Counted from the first letter of the stretch, positions 1-7,693 are shown. The stretch: DNA of 13,846 nucleotides from an uncultured Eubacterium sp. (GCA_905236225.1 CAJOPM010000070.1:1-13846), one strand, 5' to 3'. Made by a program: numbers and translations. The notes: generated by a model from the sequence alone, not told the origin.

Positions 1-3
1 GAG

Positions 4-112
4 GATGCGCACGGATTCGGACAGGAATTTGTCTGCTGAAGCAGACCCGAATCCGGCGCGCAAGACTCGCGAGCGAGTCTTGACAATTTGTAAAATTTCT
101 GACATTTTATAA
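4..112. repeat. GC-rich structured repeat, left copy
   Basis: This is a GC-rich block in AT-rich surroundings. The first 37 bases (4-40) recur exactly at the right end of the window (13810-13846). It folds well: cggattcgg (12-20) pairs with ccgaatccg (47-55), extended by gcgc/gcgc across a bulged A. An inner hairpin gtctgc-tgaa-gcagac (31-46) sits inside, and a second hairpin with 9-bp arms lies at 61-82. A 35-codon frame runs from ATG at 5 to TAA at 110-112 on the plus strand without a ribosome binding site. The opposite strand is also open, so coding is unlikely. The right boundary at 112 is a guess from the end of that frame; only 4-40 is shown to be repeated. A dispersed palindromic repeat is the most likely identity. 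Confidence 0.65.
61..82. repeat. perfect hairpin inside the left repeat
   Basis: The arms caagactcg (61-69) and cgagtcttg (74-82) are perfect inverted copies around the four-base loop cgag. Neither side has a U-run, so it is not a standard intrinsic terminator. It is probably a structural part of the repeat element. Confidence 0.6.
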
Positions 113-113
113 T

Positions 114-330
114 CAATCCACCTGTGGATAACTTCTTATCGTGTGCACTTTTCCACTAAAATCACCTCATTTTTAGGGGAAAAAGTGGATAAAACCCCTA
201 ATTTTTGACGGTTTTCAAGTTTATCCACTTTTCCTCGTAAACCATTTTATTACAACGGTTAACTTTTTTCTAACCCTTTTATTTTAGCGTGTTTATAGAA
301 TTTTTAGAAAATTTATATTTTTTTCATTAA
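114..330. other. DnaA-box-like cluster with AT-rich tract (possible origin fragment)
   Basis: A perfect DnaA box TTATCCACA lies on the minus strand at 123-131. One-mismatch boxes TTATCCACT lie at 185-193 (minus) and 222-230 (plus). The last two are the cores of a perfect 13-bp inverted repeat (182-194 and 221-233). A weaker ttttccact lies at 149-157, and an inverted repeat ttagggg/cccctaa (173-179, 196-202) brackets the middle box. A very AT-rich tract follows at about 236-335 and could be an unwinding element. Box clusters next to AT-rich DNA are typical of bacterial oriC and of dnaA promoters. No dnaA, dnaN or rpmH is visible in the window, so the origin reading is an inference. A secondary DnaA-titration or regulatory site is an alternative. 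Confidence 0.4.
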
Positions 331-334
331 ACTT

Positions 335-373
335 AAAACATCACCCGCTACTGTATATAGCAGGTGATGTTTT
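335..373 (-). terminator. intrinsic terminator of the ABC exporter operon
   Basis: The arms aaaacatcacc (335-345) and ggtgatgtttt (363-373) form an 11-bp stem. A further gcta/tagc pairing sits inside the loop. On the minus strand the stem ends in a U-run, and it lies about 40 bases after the permease stop codon. It is symmetric enough to work in both directions. Confidence 0.85.
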
Positions 374-410
374 AGACAGGGTGTACTATAATGTAACGCG
401 GACTTTTTGT

Positions 411-1592
411 TTATCCCATATATCTAAGTGCTTCTATAGGATTCTTCTTTGCTGCCTTATTTGCCGGGTACAGGCCAAAGATAACTCCTATTGCCACTGA
501 GAATATTATTGATATCCAAACGACACCCATGGACATTGTAAAACTTAAGTCATAATCTGAATTAGCTGCAAATACTGACGCTACTTTTAATGTAACAGCC
601 GAAAGTCCTATTCCTATTCCGCATCCCATCAAGCTAACAAGAAGCGATTCTATAAGGAACTGAAGCATTATAATGCCTCTTCCGGCTCCTATAGCTTTTC
701 TTATACCAATTTCTCTGGTTCTTTCCGTTACTGATACCAGCATGATATTCATGATTCCGATTCCGCCGACCAAAAGTGATATTGCTGCAATTCCGCCAAG
801 AAGAAGAGTTAATGTTCCTGTAACGCTTTCCATAGCCTCTGCAATCTCTGACTGATTCATGATTGTATAGGAATCCTCATCACCAAAACGTTCGTATAAA
901 AGCATTTCCACAGATTCCTCTACGGCGTCCGTATCAGCATTTTCTGATGCCGATATAACAAAGCTACTTATATCTGTATTTACCGATGAAGACTGGCGAA
1001 TTAGAGTAGTATACGGGATATACGCCTCATATACCGAATCAGATGAAGAATCATCATCTTCTAAAATTCCTATTACGGTAAAAGTACTTCCGTTTATAGA
1101 TATTTCACTTCCTACTGCATTAGGTGTTCCTAATATTTCAGAAGCTACATCATAGCTTATTACACATACATTTGTATGATTATCATTATCTATATTATAT
1201 ATGAAACGTCCCGTTGTAATCTCAAGTCCGGATATCTCGGCATAAGCAGAAGTCGTGCCATATACCGTTCCATCTTCTGATGTTGATCCGCTTTCTATCG
1301 TAAAACTTTCCTGAGATACACAAGCCACCTGCTCAACGCCGTCAATCGCCTCATATTCTTCAAGGTCGTCCATCTTTAACGGATTTCCTCCGTCATCATT
1401 TACAGTAACTGTCAAAAGATCGGTTCCTATGCTAGAGATTGAATTTTGAACCGAATCCGTTGTACCGGACACTAACGAAACCAATACAACAAGCGCCATT
1501 ACACCTATTATAATACCAAGCATGGTAAGAAATGAACGCATTTTATTCGAGCTGATTGACTTCCATGCCATCTTTGCTGACTGCGTAAACAT
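411..1592 (-). CDS. ABC transporter permease, MacB/FtsX type
   Basis: This is the membrane subunit of a MacB-like exporter, expected to work as a dimer in the cytoplasmic membrane with the ATPase and adaptor encoded just upstream. The 393-residue protein has the family layout. There is one N-terminal membrane segment (about 21-43), a large extracytoplasmic MacB_PCD-type domain (about 44-255), then three membrane segments (about 259-287, 309-335 and 355-378). The conserved coupling segment after TM2 reads TERTREIGIRKAIGA (289-303), and the C-terminus has the typical GLYPANKAAKKNPIEALR. The ATG shares its A with the stop of the ATPase gene (TGATG overlap) and is preceded by GGAGG, so the two genes are translationally coupled. 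Family members export peptides, antimicrobials or toxins; the substrate here is unknown. Confidence 0.93.
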   Translation of the reverse strand: MFTQSAKMAWKSISSNKMRSFLTMLGIIIGVMALVVLVSLVSGTTDSVQNSISSIGTDLLTVTVNDDGGNPLKMDDLEEYEAIDGVEQVACVSQESFTIESGSTSEDGTVYGTTSAYAEISGLEITTGRFIYNIDNDNHTNVCVISYDVASEILGTPNAVGSEISINGSTFTVIGILEDDDSSSDSVYEAYIPYTTLIRQSSSVNTDISSFVISASENADTDAVEESVEMLLYERFGDEDSYTIMNQSEIAEAMESVTGTLTLLLGGIAAISLLVGGIGIMNIMLVSVTERTREIGIRKAIGAGRGIIMLQFLIESLLVSLMGCGIGIGLSAVTLKVASVFAANSDYDLSFTMSMGVVWISIIFSVAIGVIFGLYPANKAAKKNPIEALRYMG

Positions 1593-2275
1593 CAGCTCAC
1601 CTCCTTAACATGTCCATCGCGAATTCTTATGCGACGCGCCGCCTGCGCTGCCACACCGTCGTCATGAGTTATCAGCACAAGAGTATGACCCTGATCGTGA
1701 AGTTCATGGAATAGTTTCATAATCTCATCTCCTGTTTTAGAATCGAGATTTCCTGTAGGCTCATCTGCCAAAAACAATGCCGGCTGGGTAGCTATAGCTC
1801 GTGCTATAGCCACTCTTTGCTGCTGGCCTCCCGAAAGCTCCGTGGGTTTATGGTCTCTTCTTTTACCCAGTTCCACACGCTCGAGTGCTTCGTTTACCAG
1901 ACGTTTTCTTTTCGCCTTAGGCACCTTTTGATATATTAAAGGTAATTCAACATTTTCCTCTGCCGTAAGATTCCCAATAAGATTAAAGTTCTGAAAAATG
2001 AATCCAATTTCTTTATTTCTTATTCTGGCAAGATCGCTTTCGGTATATTCTTCTATTGACTGTCCGTTGAGATAATAATTACCCTCATCAGCCGTATCAA
2101 GGCATCCGATTATATTCATCATAGTTGATTTGCCGCTTCCTGACGGGCCGACAATACCGACAAACTCGCCTCTTTTTATTGTCAGTGACGCATGATCTAA
2201 TGCTCTTACCTCGCTATCACCGATTTCGTATACTTTCGAAACATCATCTAACACAATTACATTTTCTTCTGCCAT
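1592..2275 (-). CDS. ABC transporter ATP-binding protein, MacB/LolD type
   Basis: This is the ATPase that powers the adjacent permease. The protein has 227 residues, normal for the LolD/MacB family. Walker A is GPSGSGKST (43-51), followed by the Q-loop FIFQNFN, the signature LSGGQQQR, Walker B ALFLADEPTGNLD and the H-loop LVLITHD. The frame is open to an ATG at 2362, but I chose 2275. From there the protein begins like the family (MAEENVIVLDDVSKVY). GGAGG lies 8 bases upstream, and only one base separates this ATG from the TAA of the adaptor gene. The longer start would overlap the glycine-rich tail of the adaptor and has no comparable ribosome binding site. It forms an operon with its neighbours on both sides. 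Confidence 0.95.
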   Translation of the reverse strand: MAEENVIVLDDVSKVYEIGDSEVRALDHASLTIKRGEFVGIVGPSGSGKSTMMNIIGCLDTADEGNYYLNGQSIEEYTESDLARIRNKEIGFIFQNFNLIGNLTAEENVELPLIYQKVPKAKRKRLVNEALERVELGKRRDHKPTELSGGQQQRVAIARAIATQPALFLADEPTGNLDSKTGDEIMKLFHELHDQGHTLVLITHDDGVAAQAARRIRIRDGHVKEVS

Positions 2276-2276
2276 C

Positions 2277-4175
2277 TTAGTTACCTCCAGGTCCGCCTTG
2301 GCCGCCATTACCGCCGCCACCTTGTGGCATATCTCCTCCGCCCGACGGCATCTGACCACCACCGCCTTGCATCATTCCTCCCATTCCCATTGAGGAAGAA
2401 TCATCGTCTGTCGAATCTGCCTTGGTGTAATAAACCGTATCACCTTCTGCAAGTCCGCTTGTGATTTCTGCGTATGTTCCATTTGAAAGTCCTACTTCAA
2501 CATCAGTTTCGCCCGAAAGATTTCCTTCATCATCACACTGAGTGTATACGTAATATGAGTCTCCATCTTCAATCAACGCACTTACCGGTACAATAAGCAC
2601 ATCATTTACTTCTTCAATATTAACGGTAACCGATGCGCTCATTCCCTCAAGCATTCCATCCTCACGAGCTATTGTCACTTCGACCTCATATTCACCGCTT
2701 TCAGATGAGCTTGAAGACTTATCTGTTACAGTTCCCTCAAATTCCTCATCTTCAAATGCATCTAATGTAACAACTGCGTTTTGTCCTATTTCTACAGAGT
2801 TAATATCAAGTTCATCCACGCTTACCGCAATCGTCACCTCATCATCTGATGCAATAGTAAACATTTCTGTCGTAGATACTGAATATTCAGAACTTGTCGA
2901 ATCATCTGAACTGTTCGATGTCGATGATGATGCTGCGCTTGAAGATCCGGACGCTGAGCTTGTCTTGCTGGCCGATGACGAAGCTGTGCTTTGTGTATTT
3001 GAAGCAGCAGTACTTTCACTCTCATTTGAAGAAGAATTTGCTTCATTTGCTGATGACTGGTTTGAAGCGGCCTCATCAGTCTCTTCAAATTGTGCTGTTA
3101 TATATAACTTATTACCTGATGTATTACTTGTACCTTTTACACTTACGCTTGTAACAGTTGCTCCGCTAACGGTAATTGCATAGTCATCAGCATCCGAAAA
3201 TGCATATCCATCGTTTGATGTCAGGACTATAGTTGCAGTATAGGATTTACCTGCTGCGAATGTCGATGATGTCAGATTCCATGAAATCTTTCCTGTATAA
3301 GCATCTGTATCGCCAAGACTTGTCTGTGGGCTTTTCCCCGTCTCAGGAGCCGTTATTGAAATATTTTCATTAATATAATCATCTGTAATTGTTGTTGTTG
3401 CCGATGATGTCAGAGCGGTTTCCTTGGCACTGTCTTGTGATGTTTCATAAGAAGATGCCGCTGTATCTGTCTCGAGTGTTATGATAGTCGCCGTATCATC
3501 AGATGTATCAGCTGAAGCAACAGTTGCATATGCCGAAGAGGTTGATGTGCTCGTAGATGAAGAATCTGAATTTATAGAATCGACTACACCATCTGAAGTC
3601 GCTACAATATATCCGCTATTAAATATTTTCTTTACCTGCTTTTTTAATGTAGTAAGTTCATCAAGCTGTGAATTATAAGATACAAGCTGAAGATATACAT
3701 CAGAGTCAGTATCATCTGCATCGTCATCATCTTCGAGTTCATCTATCTCATCTTCTAACGCATCTATTTTATCTATGATATCTGCTAAAGCTTCTGCCGC
3801 TGATGATGTCACTACCGAGGCAAGTTTATCTCCTTTTTTTACTGTATCTCCTTGCGCTACTAACAGTTCATCTATTTCAATGCTCTCAGGAATGTCTACG
3901 CTTATCGTTCCCGTATTTGATATTGATCCTGATGAATCAATCGTTGTTGCTACATCACCTGTTTCAACTTCTGCTGAAGATACGCTTACGCCGTCATCTG
4001 CAGATGCTTTTGTAAGATTAGATGCAACATTAACTCCTACGATCGCAACAACAGCTGCCGCTGCTACTCCTGAAGCAACAACTATCTTTTTCTTTCTTTT
4101 CTTTTTTTGTTTCAAAGTTAAGGGCTGCTTAACTTCTGAATTGTTTTTTCTTAATCCCGGCATTTTAAGTTTCAT
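2277..4175 (-). CDS. HlyD/MacA-family adaptor with Ig-like insertion
   Basis: This is the membrane-anchored adaptor of the exporter, like YknX or MacA, linking the permease to the outside. The 632 residues are far above the usual 350-420. The order is: lysine-rich cytoplasmic N-terminus (1-30); membrane anchor (31-50); first lipoyl half (about 96-122, with VAQGDTVKKGDKL); acidic coiled-coil hairpin (about 125-185); second lipoyl half (about 187-204, TSDGVVDSI). An insertion follows at about 205-430, then a beta-barrel (about 438-520), a membrane-proximal domain (about 524-583) and a Met/Gly/Gln-rich tail (595-632). The insertion holds an Ig-like domain (about 272-363, starting SITAPETGKSP and containing KSYTATIVLTSNDGYAF). 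That domain resembles repeats in clostridial surface proteins. A Ser/Thr/Asn linker (about 370-433) follows. AGGAAGG precedes the ATG, and the gene is first in the operon. Confidence 0.88.
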   Translation of the reverse strand: MKLKMPGLRKNNSEVKQPLTLKQKKKRKKKIVVASGVAAAAVVAIVGVNVASNLTKASADDGVSVSSAEVETGDVATTIDSSGSISNTGTISVDIPESIEIDELLVAQGDTVKKGDKLASVVTSSAAEALADIIDKIDALEDEIDELEDDDDADDTDSDVYLQLVSYNSQLDELTTLKKQVKKIFNSGYIVATSDGVVDSINSDSSSTSTSTSSAYATVASADTSDDTATIITLETDTAASSYETSQDSAKETALTSSATTTITDDYINENISITAPETGKSPQTSLGDTDAYTGKISWNLTSSTFAAGKSYTATIVLTSNDGYAFSDADDYAITVSGATVTSVSVKGTSNTSGNKLYITAQFEETDEAASNQSSANEANSSSNESESTAASNTQSTASSSASKTSSASGSSSAASSSTSNSSDDSTSSEYSVSTTEMFTIASDDEVTIAVSVDELDINSVEIGQNAVVTLDAFEDEEFEGTVTDKSSSSSESGEYEVEVTIAREDGMLEGMSASVTVNIEEVNDVLIVPVSALIEDGDSYYVYTQCDDEGNLSGETDVEVGLSNGTYAEITSGLAEGDTVYYTKADSTDDDSSSMGMGGMMQGGGGQMPSGGGDMPQGGGGNGGQGGPGGN

Positions 4176-4211
4176 ATTGTCCTTCCTTTCTTTGCTACAA
4201 ATACATTTTTG

Positions 4212-4239
4212 ATTTGATGATGATATGATAGCTTGTCAA
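4212..4239 (-). promoter_or_regulatory. possible promoter of the ABC exporter operon
   Basis: On the minus strand a perfect -35 box TTGACA (4234-4239) is followed after 16 bases by a weak -10 box TCAAAT (4212-4217, four of six matches). It lies inside gatagc/gctatc arms (4228-4233, 4246-4251) that could form a short hairpin or operator. Only the -35 box is convincing. Confidence 0.35.
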
Positions 4240-4306
4240 TGCGAAGGCTATCTGATTGATTTGTGAACATTTAATGAAAAAAAAGTTTTTTTAACCTATT
4301 TACCTA

Positions 4307-4335
4307 TTGACTTAGTAGGATTTAAGTGGTAAAGT
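4307..4335 (+). promoter_or_regulatory. cysK promoter
   Basis: A -35 box TTGACT (4307-4312) and a -10 box TAAAGT (4330-4335) are separated by 17 bases. Transcription would start near 4342, giving a leader of about 105 bases before cysK. I recognise no known riboswitch or T-box in that leader. Two inverted repeats overlap the promoter, as described in separate entries, which suggests repressor control. Confidence 0.6.
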
Positions 4336-4340
4336 TTACC
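4328..4340. promoter_or_regulatory. palindrome over the cysK -10 box (candidate operator)
   Basis: GGTAAA-G-TTTACC is a perfect 6-1-6 inverted repeat covering the predicted -10 box. A protein bound here would block cysK initiation. The regulator is unknown. A second, looser inverted repeat CCTA-9-TAGG (4303-4319) covers the -35 box and resembles in general style the sites of Rrf2-family cysteine regulators. Confidence 0.45.
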
Positions 4341-4448
4341 GAAAGAAACACATAAGTAGTATATGGCATTATTTAATAATTGATAATATATGCGAAAAAC
4401 TGTACTATTATGAATAATGTCATACAGCGCATTTAAGGAGGATTTCAA

Positions 4449-5375
4449 ATGGCAATATACAATTCAATTCTTGATTTAGTTGGAAACACGCCGCTACTTA
4501 GACTTCACAATTTTGAGCAGGCCAATAATCTTGATGCTAACATTTTAGCAAAGCTTGAGTACTTTAATCCTGCAGGTTCTGTTAAGGATCGTATCGCAAA
4601 ATCCATGATTGAAGACGCCGAGAAAAAGGGAATATTAAAAAAAGATTCCGTTATTATAGAACCCACTTCCGGCAATACCGGTATCGCTTTAGCATCAGTT
4701 GCTACAGCTAAGGGCTATCGTATAATTATTGTAATGCCTGAGACAATGAGCGTAGAGCGTCGTAATCTCATGAAAGCATATGGTGCAGAGCTGGTGCTTA
4801 CAGAAGGAAGCAAGGGAATGAAGGGTGCCATTGAAAAGGCTGATGAGCTTGCAAAAGAAATTCCATCAAGCTTTATCCCGGGTCAGTTTGTCAATCAGGT
4901 CAATCCTGCAACGCATGAACAAACCACAGGACCTGAAATCTGGTCCGATACAGACGGCAAGGTCGATATCTTCATAGCAGGTGTAGGCACCGGCGGAACC
5001 TTAACAGGTGCAGGACGTTATCTTAAGTCACAAAAATCTGATGTTCAGGTTATAGCAGTAGAGCCTTCTGCCTCTCCGGTGCTTTCGAAAGGCGAAGGTG
5101 GTCCTCATAAAATTCAAGGTATTGGTGCAGGATTTGTCCCAGATACATTAGATACCGAAATATATGACGAGGTCATAACAATTGAAAATGAGACCGCTTT
5201 TACGTTCGGCGGAAAACTTGCCAAGCAGGAAGGTTTCCTTGTAGGAATTTCAGCCGGAGCAGCCTTGGCTGCAGCTGCCCAGGTCGCAGCACGTCCCGAA
5301 AACAAAGGCAAGAATATAGTAGTTATTCTTCCCGATACAGGCGATCGTTATTTATCAACAGATTTATTTAGCTAA
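4449..5375 (+). CDS. cysK: cysteine synthase A (O-acetylserine sulfhydrylase)
   Basis: This enzyme uses pyridoxal phosphate (PLP) to make L-cysteine from O-acetylserine and sulfide in the cytoplasm, the last step of cysteine synthesis. The 308 residues match the family's usual length. The PLP lysine is K46 in NPAGSVKDR. The substrate loop TSGNTG is at 73-78, the phosphate-binding loop GTGGT at 180-184, and the C-terminus has the typical LPDTGDRYLST. AAGGAGG lies 8 bases before the ATG. It is the only plus-strand protein gene here, is transcribed alone and has its own terminator. CysK is preferred over CysM because of the full motif set, the length and the YLSTDLF ending. Palindromes over the promoter suggest repression, perhaps by sulfur supply. 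Confidence 0.96.
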   Translation: MAIYNSILDLVGNTPLLRLHNFEQANNLDANILAKLEYFNPAGSVKDRIAKSMIEDAEKKGILKKDSVIIEPTSGNTGIALASVATAKGYRIIIVMPETMSVERRNLMKAYGAELVLTEGSKGMKGAIEKADELAKEIPSSFIPGQFVNQVNPATHEQTTGPEIWSDTDGKVDIFIAGVGTGGTLTGAGRYLKSQKSDVQVIAVEPSASPVLSKGEGGPHKIQGIGAGFVPDTLDTEIYDEVITIENETAFTFGGKLAKQEGFLVGISAGAALAAAAQVAARPENKGKNIVVILPDTGDRYLSTDLFS

Positions 5376-5382
5376 ATTACCC

Positions 5383-5412
5383 GGAGCCATCGCATAGCGA
5401 TGGCTCCTTTTT
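5383..5412 (+). terminator. intrinsic terminator of cysK
   Basis: A perfect 11-bp stem, ggagccatcgc (5383-5393) with gcgatggctcc (5397-5407), closes a three-base loop and is followed by five T. It lies 7 bases after the cysK stop codon and just past the end of the convergent radical SAM gene. In the minus direction the U-run is poor. Confidence 0.92.
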
Positions 5413-5413
5413 A

Positions 5414-6262
5414 CTAGCAGTTACCCGTATATACATTATCTAAATATTGCTCTGCAACATCTTTTAGCTTATATATAGCCTCTACGTTTGTTGCAGGTAT
5501 ATTGAGCATATTAAAACGCGGAAAATACCTGCTAAGATGCAATACGATTTCAGTTTTTCCCTTACCATTCTTAAGCGAAGCAAGCCATTTTGCAAGTTCG
5601 GCAATTTCTCCTGCCTTATCATTATATGAAGGTACAATAAGCGTAGTAACTTCAACGTGACATTTTAAAGAGGCCATCTTTATAAACTCCATAACCATAT
5701 CAAGATTTCCGCCTAATGTGTTGGAATAATATCCGCCTGTAAACCCCTTTAAATCTATGTTCATGGCATCTATATGTTCTACTACTTCTAATGCTACATC
5801 TCCTGATACGCATCCGTTTGAGACAAGAACACTCTTCATTCCCATATTATGAACCTCTTTTGCCGCATCTATTACATATTCATATCCTACGAGCGGCTCA
5901 TTATAAGTAAATGCCACTCCAATATTATTCATGCTTTTATATTCATATGCTGCTTCTGCAAGTTCTTTTGGTCCAATTTTTCTTACATTATTAGAATAAT
6001 TATTTTTAAATCCGTAAGATATTTGATGATTCTGGCAATATGGGCATCTTAGGTTACATCCAAAACTTCCTACTGATAAAATATTACTTCGCGGATAAAA
6101 ACGTCTGAGCGGTTTTTTCTCAATAGGATCTAGTGCCATAGATGTAATAAGGCCATAATTTGTGCATATAACCTTACCATCTATACACTTTCTGGCGCGA
6201 CAGGCGCCAAGCGCACCTTCTTCAAGATTACATCTGTTGTGACAGACATTACATATTGCCAT
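5414..6262 (-). CDS. amrS: AmmeMemoRadiSam system radical SAM enzyme
   Basis: This is a radical S-adenosylmethionine protein of the family that travels with AMMECR1 and Memo proteins; its substrate and product are not known to me. The cluster motif is C69-x3-C73-x2-C76 in GSFGCNLRCPYCQNH, which should hold the [4Fe-4S] cluster that cleaves SAM. The N-terminus has a second cysteine group (C4, C7, C11, C21, C26), typical of this family and related to pyruvate formate-lyase activating enzymes; it may bind a metal. The segment DPIEKKPLRRFYP before the radical SAM motif is also characteristic. The 282 residues look complete. AAGGAG lies 5 bases before the ATG, and the start is 15 bases after the stop of the fused AMMECR1 gene, so the two form an operon. 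It lies convergent to cysK. Confidence 0.92.
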   Translation of the reverse strand: MAICNVCHNRCNLEEGALGACRARKCIDGKVICTNYGLITSMALDPIEKKPLRRFYPRSNILSVGSFGCNLRCPYCQNHQISYGFKNNYSNNVRKIGPKELAEAAYEYKSMNNIGVAFTYNEPLVGYEYVIDAAKEVHNMGMKSVLVSNGCVSGDVALEVVEHIDAMNIDLKGFTGGYYSNTLGGNLDMVMEFIKMASLKCHVEVTTLIVPSYNDKAGEIAELAKWLASLKNGKGKTEIVLHLSRYFPRFNMLNIPATNVEAIYKLKDVAEQYLDNVYTGNC

Positions 6263-6277
6263 ATTAACTCCTTATTA

Positions 6278-7693
6278 TTATCCCTGATAATGTCTTATAA
6301 CCTCAAATCTTTCAAGAGTATAATCTTCATCACTTTTTATTCCTGCTTTACTGCAGGCAATAGCAATCTGCTCACTTACGCTGTTTACGCCATCCAAATC
6401 CGGAAGAAGCAACCCTCTTTTTAGGCCGCAGCTTACAATCACTCCGTATTTTTCAACATCAAGCTCCTGCCAACTATTAACAGGCTCCGGCTTAGTCAAT
6501 ACATCTACGCTTATTATTAGCTCTTTTAGCTCATCTTCTTTTATTGCTTCAAATCTGGGATCATGCGTTGCAGCACTGATTGCATTTTGTATTATTTCAG
6601 ATGCAATATTTACACATGTTGGAAGTATTGTGCCAATGCATCCTCGCAGCGCACCTCCTTTATGAATTGATACAAATGTCGCCGCCTTCTCATTTATCAT
6701 TTGCGAAGGCATATCCTTCCACATTTCCCCTACAAGATCTGCGGTAGTTATTTTCTTTCCTAAACTTATATAATTATCAATCGTATATTTTGCCAATCTT
6801 ACATATGCGTCTTTATAATCGGTTTTATATTCTCTCATAAAGTTCTTACCTTTGCGATAAATGTCTAAAAAACATCTGCTATCGTCATTTCCCAGCACAT
6901 CGAACACACATATTCCGTATCCTACGCCAAATGTTGCCTCGTGGCTCAAATAATGCGCATCCACCTTTGTTTTATCAAGTGCACCTGCCATAATAACAAA
7001 AGATCTGTGTCCGCACTCTGCGGCTCTGTTGCAAAATCCTTCATCAAATTCAAGAAGTTTGTCAAAGGCCGCACTTGCACACACCTTCATTACCCTTTCA
7101 TCATACTCAGGCCCTTCCACGGCAAATCCATACGGACCGTCTGCTTTCATTTTATGCGACAAATCACCGCTGGCGACAAAAACAGCTTTTCTGTCCACCT
7201 GCTCTAAAGCATCCTTAATGATCATTCCCATCTCATAATGCATAGGAAGGCTTAAGCCGCTAAGTCCGATTCTTACTAATTTAAAACTGCTATAGTACTT
7301 CTTAATAAAGTACAGCGGAATCATAGTTCCGTGATCGAGCCCATCGTCCACGCTCCCCATTGTCCCTGCGGGGAACTCCTGCCTCTTAGATGCCATTTTA
7401 CAAATCATATCAACAAGCTGCGTATCATACTCCTCATAAAAACTTACCATAGGCGCATTAAATCTTGACATATCTCCTACGGCTGCTCTATTCGGCGAAA
7501 TATGAAAATAGTCAGCATACATTGTACTGTGAGGGCTTGATATTATAATTGTATCAGGCTCAAGAGAGGCTATTTTCTTTGCGACTTCATCATAGGCATC
7601 TATAGTTTTTTGAATTTTACTTTCTTCGCCTCTTCCGACCTGGGGTAAAATAATTGGCGGATGTGGGACCATAAAAGCACCTACTATCGACAT
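6278..7693 (-). CDS. amrA: AmmeMemoRadiSam fusion protein: Memo/LigB domain + AMMECR1 domain
   Basis: This one 471-residue chain carries two of the three AmmeMemoRadiSam parts. Residues 1 to about 270 form a class III extradiol dioxygenase (LigB)/Memo-like domain. It starts VGAFMVPHPPIILPQVG and has candidate metal or catalytic residues H11, H55 (SPHS), H121 (DHG), H180 (SGDLSH) and E226. These were assigned by eye against the family. Residues from about 290 to 471 form the AMMECR1 domain, with its most conserved motif LRGCIGT at 349-355. The domain pairs are known in bacteria and archaea, but the reaction is unsolved. The metal site suggests redox or ring-cleavage chemistry, although Memo proteins need not be dioxygenases. 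AGGAGG lies 7 bases before the ATG. It is first in an operon with the radical SAM gene. Confidence 0.92.
   Translation of the reverse strand: MSIVGAFMVPHPPIILPQVGRGEESKIQKTIDAYDEVAKKIASLEPDTIIISSPHSTMYADYFHISPNRAAVGDMSRFNAPMVSFYEEYDTQLVDMICKMASKRQEFPAGTMGSVDDGLDHGTMIPLYFIKKYYSSFKLVRIGLSGLSLPMHYEMGMIIKDALEQVDRKAVFVASGDLSHKMKADGPYGFAVEGPEYDERVMKVCASAAFDKLLEFDEGFCNRAAECGHRSFVIMAGALDKTKVDAHYLSHEATFGVGYGICVFDVLGNDDSRCFLDIYRKGKNFMREYKTDYKDAYVRLAKYTIDNYISLGKKITTADLVGEMWKDMPSQMINEKAATFVSIHKGGALRGCIGTILPTCVNIASEIIQNAISAATHDPRFEAIKEDELKELIISVDVLTKPEPVNSWQELDVEKYGVIVSCGLKRGLLLPDLDGVNSVSEQIAIACSKAGIKSDEDYTLERFEVIRHYQG

Noticed and set aside
1..105. Leftward open frame starting at ATG 105 and running off the window, in a position where dnaA might start beside DnaA boxes
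   Set aside because: The frame lies almost wholly in the palindromic repeat, which is open on both strands, and its translation does not look like a DnaA N-terminus. I do not call it a gene.
2276..2362. Longer start for the ABC ATPase at 2362
   Set aside because: It would overlap 28 codons of the adaptor's glycine-rich tail, adds sequence unlike the family, and the ATG at 2275 has an ideal GGAGG.
3775..4212. Plus-strand frame of 145 codons antisense to the adaptor gene
   Set aside because: It mirrors low-complexity Ser/Asp/Lys codons of the adaptor and has no family features.
4341..4448. Riboswitch or T-box in the cysK leader
   Set aside because: Only weak long-range AT pairings are visible; there is no T-box sequence, SAM-riboswitch core or leader terminator.
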